A DNA stretch of 64,000 nt from Arabidopsis thaliana (taxonomy: Eukaryota > Streptophyta > Magnoliopsida > Brassicales > Brassicaceae): NCBI RefSeq assembly GCF_000001735.4, contig NC_003074.8:21769261-21833260 (forward strand), in the 5' to 3' direction. Positions 47,701 through 60,635 of this stretch are shown piece by piece. Numbering within the stretch: position 1 is the stretch's first letter; each line of letters begins with the position of its first letter. A program made the position numbers and the translations under genes. The notes under the pieces are model-generated. The model searched no databases. It had not been told where the DNA came from and worked only from the letters and a program-made list of their open reading frames with translations.

Positions 47701-48158
47701 TAAATAAACAATTACCAGAATGAGGTTCCCAGTGCTTAGCAATGAAATTCTTGAAATGGATACTAGCAGATTGGCGTACAGAAAGATCAGAGCCACCATC
47801 AACAATTATTTGCAATATCCTTATCAAATGCTGTGGAGTGTGCTGCAACTGAAAAAAAAAACCGAAATTTCAATCAGATTTTAAACCTTAATAGCAGATA
47901 ATACAACCACAGTCAAATCAAGTCAATCTAATGAAGAAAAAAAACATCGATACTCCGAATTTGGATAAGCTTAGTTCTATCACAATTCTAAAATAATAAA
48001 GAGAGAAATTGAACTAAGCAGAGAGGAAGGAATAAAAACCAGAAAAAGAAAAATTTGGTGTATACCTGATTAAGGCTCTGCTCAGCAGCTCTGCGCTCGT
48101 CAGGATTGGGACTGAAAGCAGCCGCGCCAACGATTAAAGCGAGGCTAGGCAGATCCAT
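41713..48158 (-). CDS. Importin-beta-like protein (importin-7/8 type, SAD2 homologue)
   Basis: Twenty-two coding exons, from ATG 48158 (exon 1, 48158-48066) to the stop at 41713 (exon 22, 41876-41713), join in frame to 1030 residues. Every junction is GT..AG. The start [15 protein letters not shown] and [14 protein letters not shown] belong to the importin-beta N-terminal domain that binds Ran-GTP. The body is HEAT/ARM-type helical repeats with the conserved KSDEDRAP and FPEF segments of the importin-7/8 (Cse1-like) family. Near residues 885-960 lie two acidic stretches ([16 protein letters not shown] and [16 protein letters not shown]), typical of this family. It should carry proteins into the nucleus. 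It corresponds to At3g59020, a homologue of SAD2 (At2g31660), which acts in ABA, trichome and microRNA pathways; the role of this copy is not known to me. Confidence 0.93.
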
Positions 48159-49863
48159 CGGGGAATTCACAATCGGAAAGTCACGAATTTCAAGTCTCCT
48201 CCCGGAGGAAATCGACGAGACTCGAGAGAGTCAAATCAGGAGGAAGAAGAGACGACGAAGACGAAAGAGAGAGAGAGGTATAAGAGAAGAAGGTCTAGGG
48301 TTTTAAATGGTTCGTTGGTGTGGTTAAGTCTCTCTCTCTCTCTCTCAAACGCGCGTGGTAATAAGTGAAAAATAAAATAAAAACCAGCACGTGACACACA
48401 CAATACAAAAACCGAGACTTTGCCTGGAGCTAGTAGTCCTTCACGCCTTACTAGTTTACACGGTCGATGGACGCTTTTGTTTTTTTTGGTCCGTAAATAA
48501 TTGGGTTTATTATGTAGACTATTAAACAAATATTATAATAACAGGACAAAATTTCAAAATTATTCAATAAATGAATTGATTGAATTTTTTCACTATTTTT
48601 TAATTTCTTATTTGATTCTTTAATGATTATATTCAAAATAGTAATATCCTAACTTCATATTTAAACTCCATTATGATCATGGATAGGAATGAATTTGTGA
48701 AAAGTACATAAAATAATTAAATTAGAAATATCCTAAAGAACCAAATGATATTAATCATAACAAAACAATACTTCTATACATGCAAATACTCTAATTGGAG
48801 TATGTTGTATTAAAATTTTAATATGGTAGGGAACACTATTTATAAAAGATATTGGAGAACAAAAACTTTTTATAATAATTAGCTTAGAAAAAAAATGATG
48901 AGTAATCTTCTGAATTTAGTGGGCCAATCCGACCTAATAGACAACTCATTGATTTCATCTTACGTCAGGTACAGTTCATCAAATGCGAATTATTTCTTAA
49001 ATTTTAAAATAATAGCTACTTCTTTGGTTGGTTGCAAATGGGCTTCAGGAGTAGCGCGGGATAAAATGGGCCTGTAGAACATTTGATGGGCCACAATTCT
49101 CAAAAGCTTTTCTTCCTCTTTTTTTCTTTTGTTCACTGCTCTCAAAAGTCAAAAGCTTTCCTTTTGGTCTCAAAAGCTCATTATCATTAGGGTAGAAAAA
49201 AGAGTACATATAAGTGGTAAGTTGTAGTACTAGTAACATATTAAATATTAATTCTGTGAAAAGTTCTTTGATCACAGTCTTTTTTTAATAATCATTACTT
49301 GATAAATTATCTACGTGGAAAACAATACATCTTACCCCCATTTCATTTGGAGGATGTACAATGTGTCAATGTGAGACTAGCCGTTGGATGGGTCTACTCA
49401 CATTCGTTGAAGAACATTAGGTACTGTTAAAACTTACAACCTTTTTCTCACCCAATGTGCATTTGCATGTGACATGCCTAGTGTTACTCTTTATCTTTTT
49501 ACACACATAAGTTTCAGTGCAGATCAGATGTTTCTCTTTTTACATTTTGTCAACAAGTTTCACTTTTAGCTATCGTTTACAAAAGAAAAAGTTTCAAATA
49601 TACAAGAAAAATATTAATCGGCAGTAAAATCTCTAAGTCCATTTACGGTAACCAGAGAATGGTTGTTACACTATGATCATCAAGATTAAGACCAAACAGT
49701 CACAAGAGATCTTAACCATTGATTCAATTTTGGTCAACGACTCGAACTCCCAACATAACCAAAACAGTCAGTCGTAATAAAAAGACGCCCCGGTAGGCGT
49801 ATAACAGAACAACAACACCAAAAGAAAAGGGAAAAAAAAAACAGAGGAACTAATAAACGGACC
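48159..49863. promoter_or_regulatory. Divergent upstream region of the importin gene and TT12
   Basis: The two genes are head to head across 1.7 kb. On the importin side a CT run (48329-48346) and CTAGGGTTTTAAA (48294, telo-box-like) mark the probable leader and start region. Three TGGGCC-type site II elements lie at about 48920, 49068 and 49086. The last 60 bases before the TT12 ATG are purine-rich leader (ACAACAACACC, AAAGAAAAGGG). I cannot single out the MYB/bHLH sites through which TT2 and TT8 act. Confidence 0.5.
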
Positions 49864-52028
49864 ATGAGCTCCACAGAGACATACGAGCCGTTATTGACAC
49901 GACTCCACTCGGATTCTCAGATAACTGAACGGTCTTCGCCAGAGATAGAGGAGTTTCTCCGCCGTCGTGGATCCACAGTGACACCACGGTGGTGGCTAAA
50001 GCTGGCAGTGTGGGAGTCAAAGCTTCTATGGACACTCTCTGGAGCCTCTATAGTGGTCTCTGTTCTGAATTACATGCTCAGCTTCGTCACCGTCATGTTC
50101 ACCGGTCATCTCGGTTCTCTTCAGCTCGCCGGCGCTTCCATCGCCACCGTCGGAATCCAAGGCCTAGCTTACGGTATCATGGTACGAAGGCACATTTGAG
50201 TTCATAAAGTAAAAAACAGAGTGAAGAACACGAAACAACGTCGTTTAATTCTATATTTATTGTACACTTCATATGTTGATCGGTTTCTCCTTATCGAACA
50301 TTCTTGAGTTTTAAAAAGTTTTGTTAATCAAATTGACTAGTTAGGAATGGCGAGCGCGGTCCAAACAGTGTGTGGTCAAGCGTACGGAGCGAGACAGTAC
50401 TCATCAATGGGAATAATCTGCCAACGAGCCATGGTCTTGCACCTTGCAGCTGCAGTCTTCCTCACGTTCCTCTACTGGTACTCGGGTCCAATCCTTAAAA
50501 CAATGGGCCAATCCGTAGCCATAGCACACGAGGGTCAGATCTTTGCACGTGGAATGATTCCACAAATTTACGCATTTGCCCTCGCTTGCCCGATGCAGAG
50601 GTTTCTTCAGGCTCAGAACATAGTGAACCCTTTGGCTTACATGTCCTTAGGAGTTTTCTTGCTCCACACGTTACTCACGTGGCTGGTTACCAACGTGCTG
50701 GATTTCGGCTTGCTTGGGGCGGCTCTGATTCTCAGTTTCTCATGGTGGCTGCTAGTAGCTGTGAATGGTATGTATATCTTGATGAGCCCGAATTGTAAGG
50801 AGACATGGACAGGGTTTTCAACGAGGGCATTTAGAGGGATATGGCCTTACTTCAAGCTCACGGTAGCTTCAGCAGTTATGCTATGGTAAACATAAAGCTG
50901 TTTGATATGAGCGTTTTGAGTATATGGTTTAAAGAAAGCTGATACCAAATTTGAAATGAAATATTCTTCAGTTTGGAGATATGGTACAACCAAGGGCTAG
51001 TGATTATCTCTGGTTTACTCTCCAATCCGACAATTTCTCTAGACGCTATTTCGATTTGGTATTTTTTCACTTACTTATCAAAATACCGATGAATCTCAAT
51101 GGTTTCTTGACTAGTTGAGTCATTTTGCAGCATGTATTACTTGAATTGGGATATGCAGTTCATGCTTGGTCTAAGTGCAGCAATCAGGTATTAACAAAAT
51201 GATCCATTTAAATCTTCAGTCGAAATGATCCATTTGGAAGCATCATACCGTTTTTGTGTTTTTGGTCAGTGTGCGAGTGAGCAATGAGCTAGGAGCGGGA
51301 AATCCACGAGTGGCTATGTTATCAGTAGTGGTTGTCAACATCACGACTGTTCTCATCAGCTCAGTTCTCTGTGTCATCGTGCTTGTGTTCCGCGTTGGCC
51401 TTAGCAAAGCCTTCACCAGCGATGCAGAAGTTATAGCAGCCGTCTCTGACCTCTTTCCTCTTCTCGCCGTTTCCATTTTCTTAAACGGAATCCAGCCAAT
51501 TCTCTCTGGTAAAATCACAAAAGAGACCCTCTTGTGAATGCTTGATTGATGCTTTGGTCTTTGTGGATTGATTTGTTTTGTTGAATTGGTAAAAAGGGGT
51601 TGCTATTGGGAGTGGGTGGCAAGCAGTGGTGGCTTATGTGAATCTTGTTACGTACTATGTCATTGGTCTTCCTATTGGCTGTGTCCTTGGCTTCAAAACC
51701 AGTCTTGGAGTTGCTGTATAATCTCTTTCTCTCTTTCTCTCTTTCTTTGTATTTATATGTATTGTATTATACATAACACTTGGGAGATTTTTCTTTACAG
51801 GGGATCTGGTGGGGGATGATTGCAGGAGTCATACTTCAAACCCTAACTTTGATTGTTCTTACACTTAAAACTAATTGGACTTCCGAGGTAAGACAGTGAC
51901 AAACCTCTCTCTCTCTGTAGTCCAAAGTTCTTACCTTTGCTCTGCATCTGTTGTAGGTAGAAAATGCAGCTCAGAGAGTAAAGACTTCGGCAACTGAGAA
52001 TCAAGAGATGGCTAACGCAGGTGTTTAA
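49864..52028 (+). CDS. TT12: TRANSPARENT TESTA 12, vacuolar MATE flavonoid transporter
   Basis: Eight coding exons (49864-50181, 50341-50885, 50972-51058, 51131-51187, 51270-51508, 51597-51715, 51801-51887, 51957-52028) join to 507 residues, the known length of TT12 (At3g59030). The N-terminal 50 residues are cytosolic and carry an EPLLTRL dileucine-type signal, a possible tonoplast sorting motif. Twelve hydrophobic segments in two halves follow, with MATE hallmarks such as VCGQAYGARQY in the first half and VRVSNELGAGNPR in the second. TT12 is a proton antiporter that loads flavan-3-ol glycosides (epicatechin 3'-O-glucoside, and cyanidin 3-glucoside in vitro) into vacuoles of the seed-coat endothelium for proanthocyanidin synthesis; loss gives pale seeds. 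It is under TT2-TT8-TTG1 control. Confidence 0.96.
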
Positions 52029-52234
52029 GATAACAGCAACAGTGACTCTGTTTTTTTTCCCCTCTTTTGGTGAAAAGAGATATAAGATGAAATAAGTAAC
52101 CTTTTGATTCTTATGAAGTTATTTGAGGATTCGTTAACTACAGAGAAAAATAATGGACGACCTACTTAGTTCTCTTCTGCAAAATCTTATCCTGCGACTT
52201 TAGATGATTACAAAAACAAGACTTTTCGCAATTT

Positions 52235-54973
52235 TCATAACCCCACAAGTTCTTCCGTCTGTAAGCTACCATAACCCAAAGACCCTTCTTGTGGTTTATC
52301 ATACAACACAGTTTCTCTTGCATCATCATCATCGTCATCTCCTTCATCCTCATCGTCACTAGATTCACTACTTATATCTTCTACCCCCTCTTCATCATCA
52401 TCAGATCCATAAACTCTAGCAATAATGGTTGCTGTTTCATTTCTGATACCAGTAAGTTCCTTAGCTTCCTCTAGCTCATCTTGAGTTGAAGCCAATGATA
52501 AAAGCACATTCTTAGCTTTCTGATCAGGTGGTACCCCACAGCTCTCCATCTCTTTATACCAACCAAGAGCACTTCCGAAATTCTTGCACCTCCCAGACGC
52601 ATCCATGATAGTTGTTAAGATGGTTTGATTAGCTTTGATTCCACTTAACCTCATTTTCTCATATACCTCCATCATCTTCTCAACATCGTTCGCTTTCGCA
52701 TACCCTTTTATCAGTGTCCCGTAGGTGACTATATTCGGTTCAAAACCGTCTACTTTTATCCTCTTGAAGAATTTCTCAGCACCCTCCATGTCAGATGCAT
52801 TCACATATGCTGATAACATAGTTGTGTACGACCAGAGGTCCGGGAAAATTCTGCGAGGGAAACATGTTAATTGCTTATCAATTTTCAAACAAGCAAACAA
52901 GATGGAAGTATTATTTACCTGTCCCGCCGCATGCTCTTAAAGACAGTCTTTGCTTGCTCCACCATCCCAGAAATAGCAAATGCATCCAGCAAAATGTTAT
53001 AAGCTTTATGTGTTGGCCTGAAAGATAAAAAGACAAATAACTGTAAACACTTCAGCTAAAACAGCAAAAGAATAGACGTTTGGAAGCCAAAATACAAAAT
53101 CCAAAAAACTAACCTTACACCAGCATCAAGCATCTCTTCAAAAACAGATAGAGCTTCTTCCTCTCTTCTGGCTCTTCCATATGCTTTGATAAGTAAAGCA
53201 TAACTTACAACGTCGGGTTGAATATCAGATCTTTGCATCTGAAAAGTTAAACATTTTAGTTAAAAGGGTTAGATCACTACTATTACAGGCCAATACATAC
53301 CCTAATGGTAATTCTAGTATATACTAATTACTTAAAAGAAAGGAATCATTCAGATCACCTGGTCATAGATCTTAGAAACTTCTTTATAACTAGTTTCGAA
53401 AGACATAAGGCTATTGTAAGTGACTGTAGACTGGGGAACTCCTTTCCCAACCATTGAAGAAAATACTTTTCGAGCTTTCTCATAGTTGCCAGCCTTCTTG
53501 TACATGTATATCATCATGTGATACATCTTTTGATCCGGCTTCAATGGAGATTTCTTCTCATCTAAAAGAGTCTCAAAAACCTCTTCAGCTTCTTTAAATT
53601 TGTCCCCCTCTACAAAAGTCTTAAGTATAATCTGATAAGTTATAGCAGAAGGCTCTGGGCCTGAAGACTGCATCCTTCGAAATATCGCTTCAGCATTGTT
53701 GCATTTGCCTCCTCTCCCATAAGATTCCATGAGAGCGGTATAAGAAATCACGTTTGGAGTCGAGCCCATCTTACTCAATACACTCAAAACCCTTTCAGCT
53801 CCGTTGAAGTTTCCTAGTTTCCCATAAGCTGTAATGAGCATCAAAAAGTCTATTTCACTGAAATTCCACCAGTTCTGGTATCTAAGCCATTCAAGAATCT
53901 GCAAATCAAAAGAAAGGAAGGAACCAAATATCAGATACAACCCGACAACTTTCCTATCAAAACTAGGAGCTTGCAATAGCCAATCTTCTAACAGTGCTGA
54001 GAGTAATCACAGTTTCTTTCATGCTGACGTAAATTCTTCAGGTATAAATAACAAAAAGCTTTCCGCAGCACCACTATTGAAATCCTCAAAAGTAGATTAA
54101 GATGACTCATCTAATTTCTCAATCAAGATTCAAGACTAAGTTCATGAAATTCTTTCCAGCCAATCTAACATGGAGATATATACTTAAAGGGTCCAATTCT
54201 TTTCAGATTCTCAATTGTATCTAAAAGTATCAAAACAGAAAAGGGAGTCATTCATTCTCCACATACCTCACTGACAAGGTTCCATTTCTTAAGCTGCTTA
54301 AATCTAACCAAAGTACCCAAAACAAGATCCCTTGGAAGACCTTGGTCACCGTCAGTTTTGTATTGCCTAAGCACCGGAACAGCAGAACCCGTCGATTCAA
54401 TCTCTAGCATAAGCCCTCTCCATCTCTTCTGATCCGTCTCGTCAGCTGCATCCTTGAAAACCTCCATTTTCCTCCTCTTTTGCAGGAATTTCCTTGGAGC
54501 CAACATTCCCATACAAACAACTCTGAATCGGTTTTGGATTTTAACACCAACATTGATAATATTGTTCTGTAGTTTCCTCTGGCTGACACAAAGCAAAACA
54601 CATGGACGAATTTGTAAATGAAAAACCAAAACTTTTAATAGCCTAAACGAAAAGAACATAAACCCTAGCAGTAGCTAAGCCTCAGATGATAAACCCATTT
54701 GGACACAGCTGCTAAAAAGCTTACACAATCAATTGAATTAGACGAAACCCAACACGGATTTTTGTAGAAATTTTGAAAGGCGGTCCCTTTTCCATAGAAT
54801 TATCGAACCCGTCAATTGAAAACGAAAGAAAACTCAAGAACAAAAGCAAAGTCCAAAATGAAAGCTGTTCCAAAAAGGTTAAGAAGTAAAAAGTAGAAAG
54901 GAAGGAGAAAAGGAAACCTGTGATTACTTGATGGAACTGAAACAAACGGCTTGAAAATTACAGCCTGTGACAT
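52235..54973 (-). CDS. PPR287: Pentatricopeptide repeat (PPR) protein, plastid-targeted type
   Basis: Six coding exons (54973-54918, 54582-54267, 53898-53359, 53238-53114, 53017-52919, 52850-52235) give 583 residues. The first 60 are basic and poor in acids (MSQAVIFKPFVSVPSSNH...), a plastid transit peptide. About ten P-type PPR motifs follow, for example NVISYTALMESYGRGGKCNNAEAIF, seen here in pieces such as DVVSYALLIKAYGRA and NIVTYGTLIKGYAKA. P-type PPR proteins bind organelle RNA and act in its stability, splicing or translation. The C-terminus is odd for the family: about 30 residues rich in Asp, Glu and Ser (SSDDEDEGDDDDDD). It corresponds to At3g59040; I recall the name PPR287, a chloroplast protein needed for normal growth, with moderate certainty. 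Confidence 0.88.
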
Positions 54974-55671
54974 TTAAAGTTCGCAGCTTCTTCTCTGTCG
55001 CAGTAGCCGAGAGGAAGAAGAAGAAAGCTACTCTTCTCTTATCCTTTAAAAGTTAAAACTTCAAAGTGGATAATTTTTTATTTTTTCTTAATACTACTTC
55101 AAGTCTTCAATAGCATTATAAACCCTTTTTTAACTCAAAATTTAATTCAGTAATTAGAGGCGGGGTTTCATGGAAAATTGACAATGATGCCCCTCTGAGC
55201 ACCTGCTATTTACACGGCCATACGACATGTTTAAGAGCAATTGCTGATTTGCTTCAATATTTAGCTGATGTGAAGAAGAAAGAAGACTCGTGTAGTCTCG
55301 AATTGTGTAAGGTAATGAACTAATGATTGCATCGATTTGTAAAGTCAGAAAGAAAGATGATCTTTTGTCTTTGATTTATATTGGTCCTTTAAGGATATGA
55401 TACCAAAGAAAGGATAGGCTTTGACCATGCTGTGTAAAAGAAAGCTTCATTTGAAGTTTGCATTTGGCACTGATACTTAAACATAGTTCTTATATCAGAT
55501 GGATTACATACTCCACATTGCACATTTGACTTCGACTAAAGATCTGAATCAGATTTGAAGGAAAAAAGAGTGGTATTGAATAGGCACAAGAGTTCCAACT
55601 AGTGAAATCTCATAAAATCAAATCTAACAATGTTCCCATATGGAGGTGATATAAAACACCTGAGGTTTAAA
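54974..55671. other. Leader/promoter of the PPR gene and 3' flank of PAO3
   Basis: The two genes are on the same strand. Sequence up to about 55050 is likely leader of the PPR gene; 55300-55671 is likely the 3' untranslated region of PAO3. Nothing else is recognised. Confidence 0.45.
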
Positions 55672-57913
55672 TTACATACGGGAGATCAGAAGAGGGACAG
55701 AAGCAGGAGCTTCCTCTTCCATCTCATGTTCGAGCTCTCCATAGCGCTCAAGCACACGCATCCTGCAGTCTTCAGCTGCCAGCACTCCGGTTGAATAAGC
55801 ACCGTGCACTGATCCCGGGTAGCTTGAGCTAGTGGCTTCCCCCGCAAAGAATAGATTATCCAATGGCACTCTCAGTCTCTCATAGAGGTCGTGAGGTTTG
55901 TTCACAATGTCATAGCTATATGATCCCAATGAATTGATGTCTGATCCCCACCTTGATACCAAATAATTTATCTGCCAACAGAAAACCCCATTAGAGCTTG
56001 TACATTGGCAAAACAATATAGCAACTCAGGTGAAAGAAAAGGTAGTTTGGAGCAGTACCGGTGAAGAGGCATCTGGAAGAATTTTCTGTAGTTGCGAAAA
56101 GGCAAAATTTGCAGCTGCTTCATCGGACTTTTTCTCGATGTCTCTAGCGAGCTGACCAGCCGGCATGTAAACAAGGACAGGATGGCTTGTGGCTTTATGC
56201 AGGTTCAAGAAATAACTGCATCCGTAGGAAGTTTCTGCAACGACTCCTAAAAACTCTACGTTTGGCCAAAAGACGTTGTCAAAATTCAATATGATCTTGT
56301 TCTCGATTCCAACACCGAGATCGTTGATAGCTTCTTGTTTCCACTGTGGAAGCTTTGGTTCGAATGTTATCATTCCTGACTTTAAGACTCCTAGAGGAAG
56401 AGCAATGACTGCAGCATCCGCAACAAACGTGTCTCCTTTCTCTGTAGTCACCTTCACACCACTGTAGCGCCTTGAAATCTTGGTAATTCTGACAAAACAA
56501 AAGTCCAATAAGGTTTTAGCTGCAGACTCGTTAAATGGTGGAAACTCCTTCGACAAATGAATCGTACCTGTGACTTAGTCGTATATCAAGACCTTTCGAG
56601 AGAGTGTTGATTACAGGGCGATACCCTCTAACCATAAGACCATGTCCACCGGGCAACAGTTCTTCCTGTGAATGTTTCAATTAACAAATCACTAAACGGG
56701 GACATACCTCAACCACTAAACCGAGGACAGACATAGAAGTTAAGTTACTAACCTGATCCCAACACTTTGCCGAGATGGTTTCAGCATCAGCAGCAAACCA
56801 TCCTTCCATGCGGCACAAGTACCACTGAAGCACATTATGGGCAAGTCCCTCCAACCTATAAGTGAAAATCTAATTAAGCATGCAACAAATATAAAAGCGG
56901 ATAAGTAACAAATCAACGGAATGAGTTGAGACAATATGTTTCCATACCTCAATTCAGGGTTCCTCTTAAATACAATAGAAAAGGCTTGAGCTATTGACAT
57001 GTCTTCGTCCTGCTCATCCCTGACTTTACAGATCTGCATTTGTGAAACAACTGTTTAGTAAATCAAAGAGGCGCAACATCCATAAAACATAATAAAAGAG
57101 AAAGTGGACACCAAGTACACACCTCTTCCAGAATGTGCTCAAAATTTTCGCCAACTTTTGTCACCAACTCTTGAGAAACTTGGTTACCAGCCTTGTCGAA
57201 CAGAGCATAACTGCAGAAAACATAATTGCGCCATGAGTTTCCAACAAAGAGAGAAGATTACTTAATATACACATTTAGAATATCCACAACGGTTGTACAC
57301 ACCTCTCAAGATCGTGATCATACAAAACCGAATTGTCACCGCTAGTACGATAAAGAGGTAATCCTAATCTACCAATTACTGCAGCCAAAGGATTCTCTTT
57401 ACAGACACCATGCAACCTGTCACAAAACGATATTGCTTAGTTGGCATCGATGACAAAAGATCCAAACAGCAATCAGTGAAAAAGATAGGTTGAAGGAGCC
57501 ATGATATTACCAAGATGCACCGAGATCAACTGGAAAACCAAATGAGTAATCAGTGTGAACTCGTCCACCAATTCTGTCACGAGACTCCAATACAACAACC
57601 TGAAAGGAAGCATCCTGAAGAGTGCGAGCGGCTGAAATTCCAGCCATACCACCTCCAATCACTATCACTGAAGGTGATCTCTTCTTCTTCATCTTCTCGT
57701 CTGTTGAGACGCAAATAGCTGAAACACCAACGCAACATATGAAACAGTTCAGGGCACAACAGAAAATAACAAAATTCGGATTCATGTAATATAACTGAAT
57801 AACTTATTCATTATCAGACAAAGTATTAAGATTTCATAAAAAAAACAAAAATCATAAGAAGTAAAGATGATACCTTTACGCAGCTGACGATTAGTTTTGC
57901 CTCCGGACTCCAT
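55672..57913 (-). CDS. PAO3: Peroxisomal polyamine oxidase PAO3
   Basis: Nine coding exons (57913-57874, 57718-57511, 57416-57303, 57210-57123, 57033-56948, 56855-56753, 56665-56568, 56488-56059, 55971-55672) join to 488 residues, the length of AtPAO3 (At3g59050). An FAD-binding Rossmann fold starts [17 protein letters not shown] and continues ESRDRIGGR; the C-terminal FAD segment is [22 protein letters not shown]. The last three residues, SRM, are a peroxisomal PTS1 signal. The enzyme catalyses polyamine back-conversion, spermine to spermidine and spermidine to putrescine, releasing 3-aminopropanal and hydrogen peroxide. Exon 1 encodes only 13 residues before the first intron. No lesion is visible. 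Confidence 0.95.
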
Positions 57914-58928
57914 GATTCAACAATGAACGGAGTAATTACTCTCAAGATTATTAAAATTAGTACTACTATTACACAGCGATAAAGGATCTAACGATTTCTG
58001 CTCGAAAAGAAAGAGAGAAATCGGCAATTGAGGAGAAAAACTAAGAATTGAGATCAGAAGACTCGTATTAGTGAAGTAGCTTGCAATCGAAGGATTAAAA
58101 CCTAGTTTTCTAAAAAAATTCATGCGATTTTCTCTTATCTGTTTCTTCCACAGAGATCAACGAAGATCAGATTCGAATGCGTAATTTGAAGCAAAACAAT
58201 GAGAAACAAAATCAAAGAGCGATAGAAAGAGAGAGGCTCAGGAGTCGGGTCGCAGCTTTTTCTATTAATAATCGTGTTTGTTTTCAGAGTGCTGATTTGT
58301 AAGATGCTTATTGGTTGACTTAATTAATCACATTCTATACGTTTTTATTATTTTAGTAATTTTTTTCTGCTTCGCTTTAATCGGAAACCTACACGCTCGA
58401 GTATGTGATTAGGATAAACTCGCTCCTCTTGTAAGACACGTGTCACTTTAGAAGGACATAATCGGTAATTTGATTTCACCGTTAACTTGAGGAAACTAAA
58501 AATCGAGTAGGTATGGGACTCGCTAGTCGTTACGTACGAATCGTGGTGGAGTAAACCACGTTAGCGTTTTCCGTTTTTTGTATAACGTATGCGTTTTGAG
58601 CAGTAATATGGGTTAATGTTCATATTCATAGACCCAAAAAAGCCCATGATAATGTCAAATGCAGGCCTAGTCTATCCTTTTTATTTTGTTTTTCTGATGA
58701 ACCTTGAGAACAAATATAAAAGTATTGACACATGTATGATCTTTAGGTTCCCAACACTTGATTGATACTATAATTCAACTGTTTAAAAATAAGTTATAAG
58801 TATGAGACTAACTTATTAGATCTCTATAATACATTTGACTTAGCTTTTATGCTTGCTTAGGCGACCAAAAATAAATAACAATCACCAACTGTAAGAAGAA
58901 TAATTTCGGAGGAAAACTATATGCCAAG
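57914..58928. other. PAO3 leader/promoter and PIF5 3' flank
   Basis: The region up to about 58260 has the look of a transcribed leader (AGAAAGAGAGAGG near 58220). The rest contains AT-rich promoter DNA and, near 58800-58928, the probable 3' untranslated region of PIF5. The leader holds short upstream ATGs (for example on the minus strand at 58123) whose frames do not join PAO3. Confidence 0.45.
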
Positions 58929-60635
58929 TCAGCCTATTTTACCCATATGAAGACTGTCGGTGGTCGCCGGTGCCGACAGTTGACTTTGCGGTCCCGCCGG
59001 AGATCCAAATCCCAACATGTCCGCTGGTTGTTGTTGCACGGTCTGCATCTAATTTAAAACATGACACGTCAGATATTAAATAAATATATTTGTCTTTCTT
59101 CAAAACGATGCCGTCTGCAACTGACCTGATTTCCCGCCGGCGGCATCTGGGGAATCCCGCCCATGTACCTAGCGAGCTGCTCCGATAAGATTTGGTTCTG
59201 TGCTTGGAGCTGCAACTGTACCGGGTTTTGACATACTAAACCGGGATGGTTCTGCGGAGCGGACCGGTTCATAACCGGGAATTGAGACAATTGCATCTGA
59301 CTTTGCATAGCCATCTGATTAATGTATGGAGATGATTGTACCCCGGGAAACATCATCGGACTTGCTGCTGCTGCTGCCGCCGCCGCCATTCCACTTCCCA
59401 TCCACATCACTTGGAGTTGCATTTGAAGTGATTTTAAGTAATCAATTGCTTCATCCAATATCGAAGCTTTATCTGTCTACACAAAAAAAGAAGAAGACAA
59501 AACCATATTTAAACACACCAATCAATTACAGCTTAATTAACTCAGTTTTTTTGTGATGAAAAAACTTACTCTGCTGCAGTGAGGTATGAGTTCTTGAAGA
59601 GCTTTCATTCTTTCATTGATCCGATCTCTCCTCCTCTGTAATTAATAGACAAAGATCACATCAGAATTATTATTACTGAATGGTTGATCAACTAGTCAGA
59701 AATAGTATATGTATACCCTTTCTGAGAGATTATGAACTTCAGCTGCACGGCTTCTTCGAGTAGATCCTGACCGTTGGCTCGATTTGTTACCCATGGTTTG
59801 ATCATCGGTTGAGGTCAAACCTATATCTGATTGAGACACAGATTCTTGATCAGCATCCATAACATGTTTTCTTTTACGGTCAATGGTTACACTTGTTCCA
59901 CTAACGGTTTCTTTGTTGTTCCTTCCATAGCTGCAACCGGAGGAGCCACCTGACGAAGTGTCAAGTCTTTCTTCGACGTTCTTGCTTCTATCACTCATAG
60001 AAACCGGAAGTGTAGTGGCCTGATGAATATTTGTTGACTGGTTGCTGCCGCAATGACTCGGTCCGACTGTTATAACCGAGGATCTAAACTTAGGAGGAGC
60101 CATGGCTTGAGCCTCATGCTTAACTGTCTCTTCGATCGTTCGTGGCTTCTCAGGACCTCCGAGGTGATCGATCGAAGAGAAGAAATGAGAGGAGAACTCG
60201 GATTCGAAAGGGTCGATGACGTCATCCGGAGGGTATTGTATCCAGGAGACGGTTTCTTGATCATCTAGAGCAGCGTAGTTAGGCTTTTGTACTGTTTCTT
60301 GGTTGTCAAGAAAAATATTGTTGGGTTTTCTTAGGGTTTCTTGTTTGTGGGTTTGGACTTGGACTGACGGTTCTCTACGAGCTTGGCTTTGTAAAACCAC
60401 TTGACCATCTCTCCACAATAGCTCCACTAATTCATCTTCTGGTCTGTCCCAACATATGAATGTTTACAAACATATTTTAAACAAACAATACTTAAATAGC
60501 TATGATTAAGATGTGAAATTGGTATATAATTATGAAATACTTGAATTGGAAAATTGATATATACCTGATTGATCTTTTATTAGTGGACATGTGAAAATTA
60601 TCTTCAAAATTCCAATCAGCAAACACTTGTTCCAT
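58929..60635 (-). CDS. PIF5: PHYTOCHROME-INTERACTING FACTOR 5 (PIL6), bHLH transcription factor
   Basis: Five coding exons (60635-60565, 60443-59717, 59635-59570, 59476-59126, 59048-58929) join to 444 residues, matching PIF5/PIL6 (At3g59060). Residues about 28-44 (ELVELLWRDGQVVLQSQ) are the APB motif that binds active phytochrome B. The bHLH spans about 253-305; the basic part HNLSERRRRDR has the H-E-R pattern (His261, Glu265, Arg269) for G-box binding, and the second helix is DKASILDEAIDYLKSLQ. The bHLH is split over three exons, one only 66 nt. The C-terminal part is rich in Met and Gln with an eight-alanine run. PIF5 promotes shade and night growth, is degraded after light activation of phytochromes, and is clock-controlled at the RNA level. 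Confidence 0.96.

Noticed and set aside
58000-58123. 68-codon minus-strand frame upstream of PAO3
   Set aside because: It is out of frame with PAO3, serine-rich without family motifs, and more likely a chance uORF in the leader.
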